In this document: piece by piece, positions 1-8,056 of the stretch
Layout of the letters: the number at the start of each line of letters is the position of its first letter
How positions within the stretch are numbered: the first letter of the stretch is position 1
Assembly (NCBI GenBank): GCA_900757265.1
Contig: CAAENW010000109.1
Span: 1-24,211 of the forward strand
Reading direction: 5' to 3'
DNA length: 24,211 nucleotides
From: an uncultured Collinsella sp.
GTDB lineage: Bacteria; Actinomycetota; Coriobacteriia; Coriobacteriales; Coriobacteriaceae
Program-made: the position numbers and the translations under genes
Notes under the pieces: generated by a model
Databases searched by the model: none
Told to the model about the DNA's origin: nothing
Seen by the model: only the letters and a program-made list of their open reading frames with translations

Positions 1-77
1 CGCAGGAAGCGAGTCATATCAGCACGATGGGACTCAGCAGCAGCCTTGATAGCGTCGAAATCGAGTTCTTTAGTCAT
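1..77 (-). CDS. ygeY: YgeY-type M20 peptidase/hydrolase, N-terminal fragment (cut by window edge)
   Basis: Only the first 25 codons are in the window; the gene continues past the left edge. The start is the ATG read from position 77, with an AAAGG-type ribosome site about nine bases upstream. The peptide begins MTKELDFDAIKAAAE and reaches RADMTRFLR, which resembles the N-terminus of YgeY, a metal-dependent M20-family hydrolase. In Escherichia coli ygeY lies directly downstream of ygeX, as here. The assignment rests on this short match plus gene order, so it is probable rather than proven. Confidence 0.6.
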   Translation of the reverse strand, partial: MTKELDFDAIKAAAESHRADMTRFL

Positions 78-102
78 AACAGTCAACCTTTCTACAAGGG
101 TT

Positions 103-114
103 TACCTACAGGTA
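103..114. promoter_or_regulatory. Short dyad upstream of ygeY
   Basis: TACCT-AC-AGGTA is a perfect 5-2-5 dyad about 26 bases upstream of the ygeY start codon, inside the ygeX-ygeY spacer. It could be an operator or a small hairpin in the leader. Function is inference. Confidence 0.25.
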
Positions 115-181
115 GATATTTCAGATAGATCACTTGTGCCAAGCAGCGTGAGGTCGAGTACCCCACAAGCAAGTAACCATA

Positions 182-299
182 GGAGGCGGACGGAGGACTT
201 TGCTCCGTCGCGAGTTCCGCACGAGCCGGAGAGCACTTAATGTGCTCTCCGTGCGAGCAGGACTGTCCGAGCAGGGAGTAAAGTCCTCCGGCTGCCTCC
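182..299 (-). other. Large nested hairpin element between ygeX and ygeY
   Basis: Three nested pairings are directly visible. GGAGGC (182-187) pairs with GCCTCC (294-299). CGGAGGACTTT (191-201) pairs with AAAGTCCTCCG (280-290), 11 bp perfect. Inside, CGGAGAGCAC (227-236) pairs with GTGCTCTCCG (242-251), 10 bp perfect around a TTAAT loop. The element starts 16 bases past the ygeX stop and would lie in a ygeX-ygeY transcript. No U-tract follows on either side, so it is not a standard intrinsic terminator. It may be an mRNA-stabilising or processing element, or a dispersed palindromic repeat. The pairing is certain; the role is unknown. Confidence 0.6.
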
Positions 300-314
300 G
301 GACAGGTCAGTCTG

Positions 315-1529
315 CTAGCAGGTCGGATACTCGCCCTCCCAGACGATGCGACGGTACTGATCCGGGTCCGTGTCGCCTTCCGTGGAGAAGCAGAGCACGG
401 AGCTCGTCTTGTCCAGGCCGATGAGCTCCTTGAGCTCGGCGTACTCGGGATCGAGCATGAGGGTCTCGACCAGGCCGGTGGTCACCGCGCCGGACTCGCC
501 GGAGATGACGCGCGGGTCGCCCTTCTCGGGAGCACCCAGGGTACGCATACCGCGAGCGGTGACCCAGTCGGGGCAGGACACGAACGCGGTGGTGTGGTTG
601 CGCAGGATATCCCAGCCCAAGATGTTGGGCTCGCCGCAGCACAGGCCGGCCATGATGGAGGGCATGTCGCCGTCCACAATGCGCGGATCGCCGTCGCCGG
701 CGGCAGCGCCCTTGTACAGGCAGGCGGCAGGCGCGCACTCGACCACGACGAAGGTGGGCGGGTTATCGGGATACAGGTTGGTGAAGTAGCCCACCACGGC
801 GCCGGCGAGCGAGCCTACGCCAGCCTGGACAAAGACGTGCGTCGGGCGGTTGATGGCCATCTCGCGCAGCTGCTCGGCAGCCTCGGAAGCCATGGTGCCG
901 TAGCCCTCCATGATCCAGGACGGGATCTTCTCGTAGCCCTCCCAAGCGGTGTCCTGAACGATAACGCCGCGCTCGCAAGCGTCGGCCTCGGCGGCGGCCA
1001 TGCGCACGCACTCGTCGTAGTTGACCTCTTCGATGGTCACCGTGGCGCCCTCGGCGGCGATGTTATCAAAGCGGGGCTTGGTGGAACCCTTGGGCATGTG
1101 CACGACGGCCTTCTGGCCCAGCTTGTTGGCAGCCCATGCCACGCCGCGGCCATGGTTGCCGTCGGTGGCGGTAAAGAAGGTGGCCTGGCCAAAGTCCTTG
1201 GCCAGCTGATCGGAGGTCAGGTAATCGAAGGTGCAGTCGGCAACGTCCTTGCCGGTCTCGTCGGCAATGTAGTTGGCCATGGCAAACGAGCCGCCCAGGA
1301 CCTTAAAGGCGTTGAGGCCAAAGCGATAGCTCTCGTCCTTAACGCACAGGTTGGACAGGCCCAGGCGCGCGGCCTGGCCGTCCAGGCGGGCAAGCGGAGT
1401 AACGGTGTACTGGGGGAACGACTGGTGGAAGGCGCGGGCCTTCTTCACGTGGTCGAGGCTCATGATTCCCAAGTGCTTGTCATCGCTCTTGGGCATCGTG
1501 TTGCCCGCCCACTGGATCTTATCGGCCAT
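315..1529 (-). CDS. ygeX: Diaminopropionate ammonia-lyase
   Basis: This PLP-dependent enzyme converts 2,3-diaminopropionate to pyruvate and two ammonia. The 404 residues match the family's usual length of about 400. The fold-type II signature is present: YRFGLNAFKVLGGSFA at about 68-83, where K76 is the expected Schiff-base lysine. GNHGRGVAWAA (the cofactor-phosphate and substrate region) and a Gly-rich VQAGVGSLAGAV loop follow. The ATG at 1529 has AAGGAG eight bases upstream. It is transcribed leftward toward ygeY and divergently from a YheO-type regulator, which is the likely controller. In E. coli the homologue sits in the selenium-linked purine catabolism cluster, consistent with the xanthine dehydrogenase at the other end of this window. 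Confidence 0.93.
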   Translation of the reverse strand: MADKIQWAGNTMPKSDDKHLGIMSLDHVKKARAFHQSFPQYTVTPLARLDGQAARLGLSNLCVKDESYRFGLNAFKVLGGSFAMANYIADETGKDVADCTFDYLTSDQLAKDFGQATFFTATDGNHGRGVAWAANKLGQKAVVHMPKGSTKPRFDNIAAEGATVTIEEVNYDECVRMAAAEADACERGVIVQDTAWEGYEKIPSWIMEGYGTMASEAAEQLREMAINRPTHVFVQAGVGSLAGAVVGYFTNLYPDNPPTFVVVECAPAACLYKGAAAGDGDPRIVDGDMPSIMAGLCCGEPNILGWDILRNHTTAFVSCPDWVTARGMRTLGAPEKGDPRVISGESGAVTTGLVETLMLDPEYAELKELIGLDKTSSVLCFSTEGDTDPDQYRRIVWEGEYPTC

Positions 1530-1806
1530 ACGGTGAACTCCTTAAGTCCTCTCTTGCCGGCCCCCGCATACGCGTTTCAGCCCGATCCCATTCACACGGC
1601 TGAACTTTTATGTGGATGCCAAACAAAAAGTTTGTTAGCACTGTTCTATCACACTTTTTGATTGATAAACCTAACATATTGTTTGTTGCTGTAATCGGTA
1701 CCTTTTCGCCGCCGAACGGTCACATAACGCAGCGACGCTTTCGTTATTTGCGAACAAGTGTGGTTTATGGCAAAGTGTGCCCAAACTAATTTTTAGGAAG
1801 GCACCC
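1530..1806. promoter_or_regulatory. Divergent ygeX/regulator intergenic region
   Basis: This 277-base AT-rich gap separates two divergent genes and must carry both promoters. Two dyads are visible: AACAAA-AAG-TTTGTT at 1622-1636 and AACA-TAT-TGTT at 1673-1683. They share the half-site AACA/TGTT, so they are candidate sites for the regulator encoded at 1807. Convincing -35/-10 pairs could not be fixed by eye. Confidence 0.5.
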
Positions 1807-2460
1807 ATGACCCCCGCACAGATTGAGTTTTATAAGCGCCTTGCACACGGCCTGGCGCTCCAATTTGGCCCCAACTGCGAAGTCGTCGTCCACGATCTGG
1901 AGACCGAGGACGTGGACCACTCCATCGTGGTGATCGAAAACGGCCACGTCAGCGGGCGCAAACTGGGTGACGGCCCCAGCCATATTGTGTTTGAGTCCAT
2001 GCACGAGGGCACCACCGACGTGCACGACCGCGAGCCGTACCTCACCAAAACCACCGACGGCAAGCTGCTCAAGTCCTCGACCATCTTTATCCGCAACGAC
2101 GAGGGCAAGCCCGTCGGCATTTTGGGCATCAACTTTGACATTACGCTTATGAAGGCTTTTGAGCGTTCGCTCGACGCCTTTACCGGCACCGGCGGCACGG
2201 GCTATACCGAGCCCGAGCCCATTACCAAGAACATCGGTGACCTGCTCGAGGACCTGCTGCACGAGTGCGAGCAGTTTGTGGGCAAGCCCGCGGCACTTAT
2301 GACCAAAGATGAGCGCATTCGCGCCATCGGCTACCTCGACCGTCGCGGCGCCTTCCTCATTTCCAAGTCGAGCGAGCGCGCCTGCGAGTTCTTTGGCATC
2401 TCTAAGTACAGCTTCTATAGCTACCTCAATGAGGCCAAGGCGGCGGCCGGCGACAAGTAG
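1807..2460 (+). CDS. YheO-type PAS/helix-turn-helix transcriptional regulator
   Basis: This 217-residue protein has the two-domain layout of the YheO/DauR-like family. A PAS-like sensor covers about residues 5-120 and includes EVVVHDL and GKPVGILGINFDITL. A C-terminal HTH covers about 160-212 and includes KDERIRAIGYLDRRGAFLI and FFGISKYSFYSYL. I chose the ATG at 1807 rather than the one at 1777 because AGGAAGG lies five bases upstream and the family N-terminus begins near TPAQIEFYKRLAHGLA. It is divergent from ygeX across an operator-like region, so local control of ygeX/ygeY is the natural inference. The ligand is unknown. A GC-rich dyad (ACTCGC...GCGAGT, about 2463-2499) follows the stop without a U-tract. 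Confidence 0.85.
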   Translation: MTPAQIEFYKRLAHGLALQFGPNCEVVVHDLETEDVDHSIVVIENGHVSGRKLGDGPSHIVFESMHEGTTDVHDREPYLTKTTDGKLLKSSTIFIRNDEGKPVGILGINFDITLMKAFERSLDAFTGTGGTGYTEPEPITKNIGDLLEDLLHECEQFVGKPAALMTKDERIRAIGYLDRRGAFLISKSSERACEFFGISKYSFYSYLNEAKAAAGDK

Positions 2461-2531
2461 GCACTCGCCTGGATTGCCCCTCCCCTTTTGGGCGCGAGTT
2501 CTGGAAAGCATGAATCCAAGACCGAGCCGCT

Positions 2532-2549
2532 TGGAAAGTTCCATATAAT
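2532..2549 (+). promoter_or_regulatory. Candidate -10 box with overlapping dyad
   Basis: TATAAT at 2544-2549 lies 34 bases upstream of the next gene's start. It abuts the dyad TGGAA-AG-TTCCA (2532-2543). No good -35 hexamer is seen at normal spacing, so this is tentative. Confidence 0.3.
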
Positions 2550-2583
2550 CGATGTCATTAGTATTTCGAAAGGGTGGAACAGA

Positions 2584-3546
2584 ATGGCGTTGAGCAAGGC
2601 ATCATGCACCGGTCGCGGATTGATTCCGGCAATTGGTGGACATGTGCACCGCATGTTCGATGAGGGTGAAGACGACCTGTTTTCGCTGAGCCTTGACGAC
2701 GTGATGGATGATCGCCCGTGGACCGCCGACGAACTCATGGGCGGTGGGGCTCGCCCGTCAAGCCCCAATCCCGCACTTGCGCCTAAGCCCGCATCTGCGC
2801 CGACTCCTGCGCAGCCGCCTGTTTCGACGCCCGCGTCTACGCCCGCTCCCCGCCCCGCAAGCGACCCATCCGAGACGGCGGCATTTCTCGCTGCGGCGAC
2901 GCGGAGCAAATCGGCCGACAGCACCGTTATGTACAGCGCCCAGCAGTTGCCCGTTCCTGCGGCACGCAAGTCTCCGGTCACAAGGCTCGATGAGCCCGTT
3001 GCCCATCAGGTTGCCTACGATTCCTGGGCTGCAGCCGATCTGGATGAGACCTCTACCGGCATGCCGGCGCTCGACGTTCCAGTTAACCCGCTTTTTGCCG
3101 CCAACACGAGCGCCGCGGACTATGAGGGCGGTGCGGCATATTCCGATTATTCCGATGGCTATGCTGGCACCGATCGCATCGAGACCGAGGATTATGGCAC
3201 CGCATCGAGCGATTATCTCAACGATCCGTACGCTGCCACGCCTGCACCGGAATATGACCCGGAGGCCGCGTCCGCGCCGGCGTATACCAAAAGCACGGGC
3301 GAAGAGCGCTTCGCCGATTATTACGCCGAGGAAAAGGCGCTGCGTTTCTCGGAATTTCCGCAGGCAGTCAAGGTTGCCTTTATCGCCATTATCATTGCCC
3401 TGCTCGGCGTCATTGCGTTTGAGGGATTCCAGCTGTTCCGCGGCCCCACCCAAGCGGAGTCGGAGACCCAGCAAAAAGAGGACGATAACCAGTACCTGGA
3501 CATCAACACCCTCAAGGGCGACCCCAACGACGGGGACGACGAGTAG
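2584..3546 (+). CDS. Single-pass membrane protein of unknown function
   Basis: This 320-residue protein has no recognised enzymatic domain. The N-terminus (about 1-55) is acidic and includes DDLFSLSLDDVMDD. A long Pro/Ala/Ser-rich linker (about 55-105) and a Tyr/Asp-rich low-complexity region (about 180-235) follow. One strongly hydrophobic segment (VAFIAIIIALLGVIAFEG, about 264-281) precedes a short acidic tail. No signal peptide is seen, so the bulk of the protein is probably cytoplasmic with the C-terminal segment as anchor. The ATG at 2584 was chosen because AAAGGG precedes it at a suitable distance; an in-frame ATG at 2488 lacks this. It is convergent with the next gene. Function is not assigned. 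Confidence 0.75.
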   Translation: MALSKASCTGRGLIPAIGGHVHRMFDEGEDDLFSLSLDDVMDDRPWTADELMGGGARPSSPNPALAPKPASAPTPAQPPVSTPASTPAPRPASDPSETAAFLAAATRSKSADSTVMYSAQQLPVPAARKSPVTRLDEPVAHQVAYDSWAAADLDETSTGMPALDVPVNPLFAANTSAADYEGGAAYSDYSDGYAGTDRIETEDYGTASSDYLNDPYAATPAPEYDPEAASAPAYTKSTGEERFADYYAEEKALRFSEFPQAVKVAFIAIIIALLGVIAFEGFQLFRGPTQAESETQQKEDDNQYLDINTLKGDPNDGDDE

Positions 3547-3583
3547 CGAGGGTTAAGGGAGGGCCGGAAGAGCCGGCGGCATG

Positions 3584-4906
3584 TTACGGCTCCAAAAGCC
3601 CTGCCATAAAGATGGGCAGATACAGCACGTCACCATCGCGGTGAAGATTACATTCCGCAAGTACCAGGGCGCGATCGATTCCGTAGCCCTTCGTCGCGAG
3701 CGCGTTGTCGAGCGCCGCATGGGACTTAAAGCTCTTGCCCGACTTGACCTCGATGGCAAGAACCTCCCCATCGAGCGTCTCCTCCACAAAATCGAGCTCG
3801 CCGACTTTTTTAGACGTAAAGTAGCGCAATCTGAATCCGTGGGCTTTGAGCTCTTGGGCAACGAAGCCCTCAAACGCCGCCCCCATGTTCATGCCAAAGG
3901 CGTCTTCCGCCCCCCCATCAAAAACGCCTTGGGCGACCCTTTTGGAATACGACGACATGAGCATTCCGGTGTCCAAGTAAAACAGCTTGAACAAATTTCG
4001 TTGCTCCCCCAATAAAAGGGGTGCCACGGGCGCCGTTACGTTATACACGGGAAGCGCGACACCCGCCTCCGATAGCCAGAGAAAATGATCTGTCACCTGC
4101 GAAAAACGTTTGACACCGTTAATCGATGACAGTTTGAATCGCTTGTTTTTGGAGCCTGCCTCGCTGGGAATCAGATCATAGATATCGCGAATAACCAAGC
4201 GTAGCTCAGGCGGAGCGTACTTTGCGATGTCATCGCGATACAGGGCGTGAAGATCGCGATGGATGTTTCGAACCTCGTCGACATTGCGCGTCGCCAAGAA
4301 GGAATTGACCGCGTCGGGCATGCCCCCCACCACCACATACTGATGGAACAGATTGAGCAAGCGGTCATACAGATAGCCGGGGAGCTCCTTTTCGTCCTTT
4401 AGACAACCCCTGAGCATGTCAAACGCTCCGGCAGCAACGCCGCTTGCCCAGCAGAACTCCTCAAAGTCGAGCGGGTACATCTGGACCTGCTCGACATACC
4501 CCACCGGCAGGGAATCGATGCCCTCGAGCTCAACACCAAGGAGCGATCCGGTAAGGATGTATCGAAAGTCGCCGCGCTGGACCAGGTATTTGATAAACGT
4601 CACTACGTTGGGGCATCGCTGCACCTCGTCGATAACCACAACGGTCTTGTTCGCAACCATCGGCTGCGTTGCAGCAATAGACATGCGCATAAGCAGGTCA
4701 TCCGCGCTTTTTGCCGCCAAAAACGAATCGCGCACGGACGCGTCGGCGATAAGGTCGAACGTCACGACATTTTCGAACGATTCGCTTGCAAAGACGTTGA
4801 CCAAATATGACTTTCCTACCTGTCGGGCGCCCTTGACCAAAAGAGCCTTGTTAGGCGACGAGGCAAGCCAAGATTCAAACTGTGCTTTCGCTTTTCTCTG
4901 TAGCAT
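3584..4906 (-). CDS. AAA-family ATPase with DUF4143 C-terminal domain
   Basis: This 440-residue protein belongs to the widespread AAA_14/DUF4143 ATPase family. Visible motifs are Walker A GARQVGKS (26-33), Walker B VVVIDEVQ (89-96) and a sensor-like LTGS (118-121). The C-terminal part has a PD-(D/E)XK-like pattern: E352, D372 within GELDFVEE, and EVK at 386-388. The family's role is not settled; mobile and defence contexts are common. I start at 4906 because AAGGGG lies seven bases upstream. The reading frame stays open to 5179, but that extension is Cys/Lys-rich and translates a DNA repeat array. The gene is monocistronic and convergent with the membrane protein gene at 2584. Confidence 0.85.
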   Translation of the reverse strand: MLQRKAKAQFESWLASSPNKALLVKGARQVGKSYLVNVFASESFENVVTFDLIADASVRDSFLAAKSADDLLMRMSIAATQPMVANKTVVVIDEVQRCPNVVTFIKYLVQRGDFRYILTGSLLGVELEGIDSLPVGYVEQVQMYPLDFEEFCWASGVAAGAFDMLRGCLKDEKELPGYLYDRLLNLFHQYVVVGGMPDAVNSFLATRNVDEVRNIHRDLHALYRDDIAKYAPPELRLVIRDIYDLIPSEAGSKNKRFKLSSINGVKRFSQVTDHFLWLSEAGVALPVYNVTAPVAPLLLGEQRNLFKLFYLDTGMLMSSYSKRVAQGVFDGGAEDAFGMNMGAAFEGFVAQELKAHGFRLRYFTSKKVGELDFVEETLDGEVLAIEVKSGKSFKSHAALDNALATKGYGIDRALVLAECNLHRDGDVLYLPIFMAGLLEP

Positions 4907-4924
4907 AAGCGTACCCCTTATTAC

Positions 4925-4939
4925 GTGCTGTTTTAGCAC
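4925..4939 (-). promoter_or_regulatory. Short hairpin/dyad upstream of the DUF4143 ATPase
   Basis: GTGCT-GTTTT-AGCAC is a perfect 5-bp stem with a 5-nt loop, 19 bases before the ATPase start codon. It could be an operator or a leader hairpin. Confidence 0.3.
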
Positions 4940-4945
4940 TAGGAT

Positions 4946-5055
4946 ACACTTTTCCGTGATTGTTATGTGCTCAAATCGACACTTTTTCGAGGTTTTGAAG
5001 TGTGTATTACGACACTTTTCCGTACTTTTATACCAGTCAATATTGCACTTTTCCG
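4946..5055. repeat. Four iteron-like direct repeats at exact 33-bp spacing
   Basis: The 11-mer ACACTTTTCCG (or a one-base variant) starts at 4946, 4979, 5012 and 5045, each exactly 33 bp from the next. Copy 2 is ACACTTTTTCG and copy 4 is GCACTTTTCCG. The 22-base intervals are unrelated to each other. All copies have the same orientation and lie 40-150 bases upstream of the DUF4143 ATPase start. The spacing is close to three helical turns, so same-face protein binding is plausible. Read on the minus strand the repeat gives an 11-residue periodic peptide, which explains the open but probably untranslated N-terminal extension. Confidence 0.8.
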
Positions 5056-5165
5056 GATTTAGGCCGAATAATTGCCCGCGATTCCGACACCAACCGACCA
5101 AGAGCAGCCTCTCCCACCAGATGCGCTTTACGGTGAAGAGCCACCAACAAATCTGAGGCAATGAG

Positions 5166-5188
5166 GGCCGGGGGGCCAATCCCCGGCC
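5166..5188 (-). terminator. Strong GC hairpin after the defence operon
   Basis: GGCCGGGG (5166-5173) pairs perfectly with CCCCGGCC (5181-5188) around a 7-nt loop. It lies seven bases past the DUF262 gene stop. The following minus-strand bases are only weakly U-rich, so termination is likely but not certain. Confidence 0.5.
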
Positions 5189-5194
5189 TTCAAC

Positions 5195-7318
5195 CTAGCA
5201 CTGCTTTATAAGATCGAGCACCGCCGGAATATCGTCAGCGCTACGGAGTGCAACATAGGTCGGCATACCCGGCCCAAATCCACCCTGTGCGCGCTTGTCC
5301 TGACACATGGCCTCCGGGTCAATCAGCTCGTCCACACCCTTTGCCAAGCCAACGGCAATCCAGCCGCCGTTGCTAGTCCTGCCTTCCAGCACGGCATGCA
5401 ACTTCCGTTTGCCCGACCTGAATCCTACGTAGTACTTGGCCATATAGGATTCCCACGAAGGATTGGCGTTGAGGATAGACTCGCGTATCTCCTCGAACAA
5501 TTTTTGATTAAGCCCGCCCTCGGCAAAGGTTGGATGGTTCTCTTGCAAGGTCCAAATAGGCACCTCGTCAGACTTCCCACGAGAGGGGCGATACTTGTCG
5601 ACGACATCTGCCGGAAGGTCGGGATATTTCCATATATCACACGCCTCTTTCGCCAGCTCGTCCGCGCGCTGCCTAATCTCTTCCTCGCCCCATTTTTCAT
5701 GCGAGGCAATCGACTTGTTTAGGTAGAGTGGGCTGCACATAAGTCCCACGTTCGGAAGATTGAGCTTGTCCGAGAACGACCGGTTTGAGTACTCCTGGTT
5801 GTAGCCCGTCAGCGTTAGATTTCCCAAGTTGTTGCACAACCTGTCGTGGATGTCTTCCCAGTTCTCACCAAGCGATTCCTTCCAGTCGTGTTCATCATCG
5901 ATCGTCTGGGGCATGACGTGCTCAATCTGGTAATCGTCAGCCGAGATGGGCTCCTTCGGGTGGTGCCAGTTCTCAATGCGCTCCAGGTAATAGCGCTTTT
6001 TGGAGAAGCGGTTGTAGCAGTCACGCGTCTTAAACTCCTCGACAAAATGCTCGTCTGTTGGGAAGTACGCGGTCATACCGCTGCTGTGGATAAGGAGCAT
6101 CGCCGTAACGTACTCCTCTATATCGTCCTGTTGCTCAAGGTTGCGATACATGCCGGCAAAGAAATTATTTAGACCCGTGGTAAGCCTGCCGCAAACCGCC
6201 CGTCTGAACAGAAACGACTCGATAGTCTCGCAGATACGTAAAAACGTATTGCGGTCAATCCTGCCTCCTTCATAAACCGAGTAAAGCAGCATCAGCAAAG
6301 GTCTAACCGGCTTCACATAAAGATAGGCAATTCTACCGAACACTCGGCGCAGACCCCCGTCTTTCTCCTTGCCAAGGAATAACCTGGCATATCTTTGCGC
6401 ATATTCGCGGAGTTCCTTCAGCAGACCCTCGGTATCTCCATCGTAGTCATCAGCGAAATAGCGTTTGAACTCGTGGTAGGCCTCGTTTTCCTTCGGCATC
6501 CTATTGGGAACCTTTAGCCACAGCCAGTACCAGATAAATGCATTGAACTCTTCTTCGCCGCCTTTACCGAACAAACGCTCGAGCGGATGCCAGTAACCCT
6601 CGTAGAGCTTGGTCTGCTCGTCGTTGGGAAGCGACATAAGAACGTAGTTACGAATGAGGTCAATAGGCGTGAGCGGCTTGCCCTTGGAGTTCATGGACTC
6701 AAATATGAGCTGGGCATTATCAACGCCAGCGGTGAGCTTAGTGTCGATGACCTGCACGCGGTTTAGCCCCGCCCAAAGCCTTGCTGGGTCGAATGATTTC
6801 CCGTGCATCTTTTCACGGAAGAACGCATGGTTCTCGACAATGCGATCCGATTTCTCATCTGGCACAGGAGACCCAGACACCATGGAGAACAGCGTCTCTT
6901 TATCGTCCTGCGAGAGCACCAGCTTGTAGCGCGCCAGACCGTTGTAGTCATCATCGTTAAAGAGGTAGTTCTTCCGCAGCGCTGAGATCTTGAGATCGCC
7001 AAGGAAACCGGCCTTGTCGGGGTTGCTCTCCAAATAGTCAGCCAAGGCAGAGATCATCAACGAAAACGTCGTCATGCGCTGCTGTCCGTCAATCAGAAGC
7101 ACGCGCGAAATGCTCGTGGCAGAGCTCTCAGACTCGGGGATATAGAGCATCGACCCCACGAAGTGCGATACGCCATCACGACCCGCTCGCATGACGTCAT
7201 CCCAAAGCACCTCGCACTCTTTTACACTCCACGAGTAAACTCGCTGGTACACGGGAATGACGAACTGCATCTTCGCCACGCCCATAAGGTCGAGCAGATT
7301 TGCCTCGGTTGCTTTCAT
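5195..7318 (-). CDS. DUF262/DUF1524 protein, GmrSD-like nuclease
   Basis: This 707-residue protein resembles single-chain GmrSD-type type IV restriction proteins. The N-terminal DUF262 domain has IPVYQRVYSW (21-30) and IDGQQRMTT (76-84), the ParB/nucleotidase-like signature. It also has NSKGKPLTPIDLIRNY (210-225). The DUF1524 HNH-like nuclease shows IEHVMPQ (465-471) and NLGNLTLTGYNQEYSNRSF (497-515). The last ~100 residues form a separate domain, perhaps DUF5655-like, with GRTSNGGWIAVGLA. GmrSD enzymes cut modified phage DNA; whether this one does is inference. It is the last gene of the leftward operon, 45 bases after the HEPN-like gene. The start codon at 7318 has only a distant GAGGGG, so the exact start is moderately sure. 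Confidence 0.85.
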   Translation of the reverse strand: MKATEANLLDLMGVAKMQFVIPVYQRVYSWSVKECEVLWDDVMRAGRDGVSHFVGSMLYIPESESSATSISRVLLIDGQQRMTTFSLMISALADYLESNPDKAGFLGDLKISALRKNYLFNDDDYNGLARYKLVLSQDDKETLFSMVSGSPVPDEKSDRIVENHAFFREKMHGKSFDPARLWAGLNRVQVIDTKLTAGVDNAQLIFESMNSKGKPLTPIDLIRNYVLMSLPNDEQTKLYEGYWHPLERLFGKGGEEEFNAFIWYWLWLKVPNRMPKENEAYHEFKRYFADDYDGDTEGLLKELREYAQRYARLFLGKEKDGGLRRVFGRIAYLYVKPVRPLLMLLYSVYEGGRIDRNTFLRICETIESFLFRRAVCGRLTTGLNNFFAGMYRNLEQQDDIEEYVTAMLLIHSSGMTAYFPTDEHFVEEFKTRDCYNRFSKKRYYLERIENWHHPKEPISADDYQIEHVMPQTIDDEHDWKESLGENWEDIHDRLCNNLGNLTLTGYNQEYSNRSFSDKLNLPNVGLMCSPLYLNKSIASHEKWGEEEIRQRADELAKEACDIWKYPDLPADVVDKYRPSRGKSDEVPIWTLQENHPTFAEGGLNQKLFEEIRESILNANPSWESYMAKYYVGFRSGKRKLHAVLEGRTSNGGWIAVGLAKGVDELIDPEAMCQDKRAQGGFGPGMPTYVALRSADDIPAVLDLIKQC

Positions 7319-7363
7319 TTGCGGTTGTCCCCTCTTCCCATACTCCTCATTCTGAAGAAAGCC

Positions 7364-8053
7364 TTACCCGATTGGAGCTCGAAAATCAACGATTCCCCAA
7401 GTTAGGCAATCCCTCTTTCCGTTCTCCCTATCGAGCTCAGGATACTCGCTCAAAAATGCAGCGACACCTTTCTCCATGCGCGAGAGCAGGGCGGTTAAGT
7501 TGAGAGTGATCTTTATGCGACAGTCGTTCTCGACCCCATCCGGCTCTGGTGAGCTGGTTGATCCATATCCGATGACCAGCTGGCTGTCGTTGTCGAAGAC
7601 CTGTATGCCGATCGAATGGAACGGCGAATATTTTGCTCCCGCGCCGTCAACGACCGAAGATCCGGTATGGAGCACAGCGTTTCGCAACTGGCAGAAATCT
7701 GATGCGGTGAAGTTGTCTTCCCGCATGAGCGCGTTCATCGTTCGCTCGATATGGTCTCGACTTTGCTTGCGAGATCTGTCGATGTCGTCAACCACAGGGG
7801 TGTTAGGAAACCCGAGATACCTCGTGCACCAATTCCGCTGTCCATCTCTATTGCTAGAGTCAATCAGGTTCGAACAAACATCTGGAATGGTGACTAGAAC
7901 TGTAAGGCATGAAATTAGCAGCCCAGCATCGAACGCCAAGCGAGCCTCTCCGATGAGATTTCTCGGCGAGCGCTCAATGGTTCGCGGGGCGTCCTGCGGC
8001 GCGCCCGCTTCGTTTTCGGTATCAGGAAGCAACAGGTCAAGCTCCGAGCTCAT
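7364..8053 (-). CDS. HEPN-like protein, putative RNase
   Basis: This 229-residue protein has no firm family name. It has a mainly helical N-terminal half and the motif LRNAVLHTG, in which R124-N125-x3-H129 fits the catalytic R-x4-H (polar residue after R) of HEPN ribonucleases. It is preceded by a helix (DHIERTMNALM) as in that fold. The C-terminal part (about 140-200) looks beta-rich. The ATG at 8053 has GAGGG seven bases upstream, inside the end of the preceding gene, and the gap to that gene is three bases, so translation is probably coupled. HEPN proteins in defence islands often act as toxins or abortive effectors. The gene is certain; the RNase call is inference from one motif and context. 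Confidence 0.65.
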   Translation of the reverse strand: MSSELDLLLPDTENEAGAPQDAPRTIERSPRNLIGEARLAFDAGLLISCLTVLVTIPDVCSNLIDSSNRDGQRNWCTRYLGFPNTPVVDDIDRSRKQSRDHIERTMNALMREDNFTASDFCQLRNAVLHTGSSVVDGAGAKYSPFHSIGIQVFDNDSQLVIGYGSTSSPEPDGVENDCRIKITLNLTALLSRMEKGVAAFLSEYPELDRENGKRDCLTWGIVDFRAPIG

Positions 8054-8056
8054 CGG

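Noticed and set aside
594..1661. Long open frame antisense to ygeX
   Set aside because: It is a codon-bias shadow of the high-GC ygeX gene; it lacks a ribosome site and resembles no protein family.
4907..5179. N-terminal extension of the DUF4143 ATPase
   Set aside because: It translates the 33-bp repeat array into an 11-residue periodic Cys/Lys-rich peptide; a proper ribosome site precedes the ATG at 4906.
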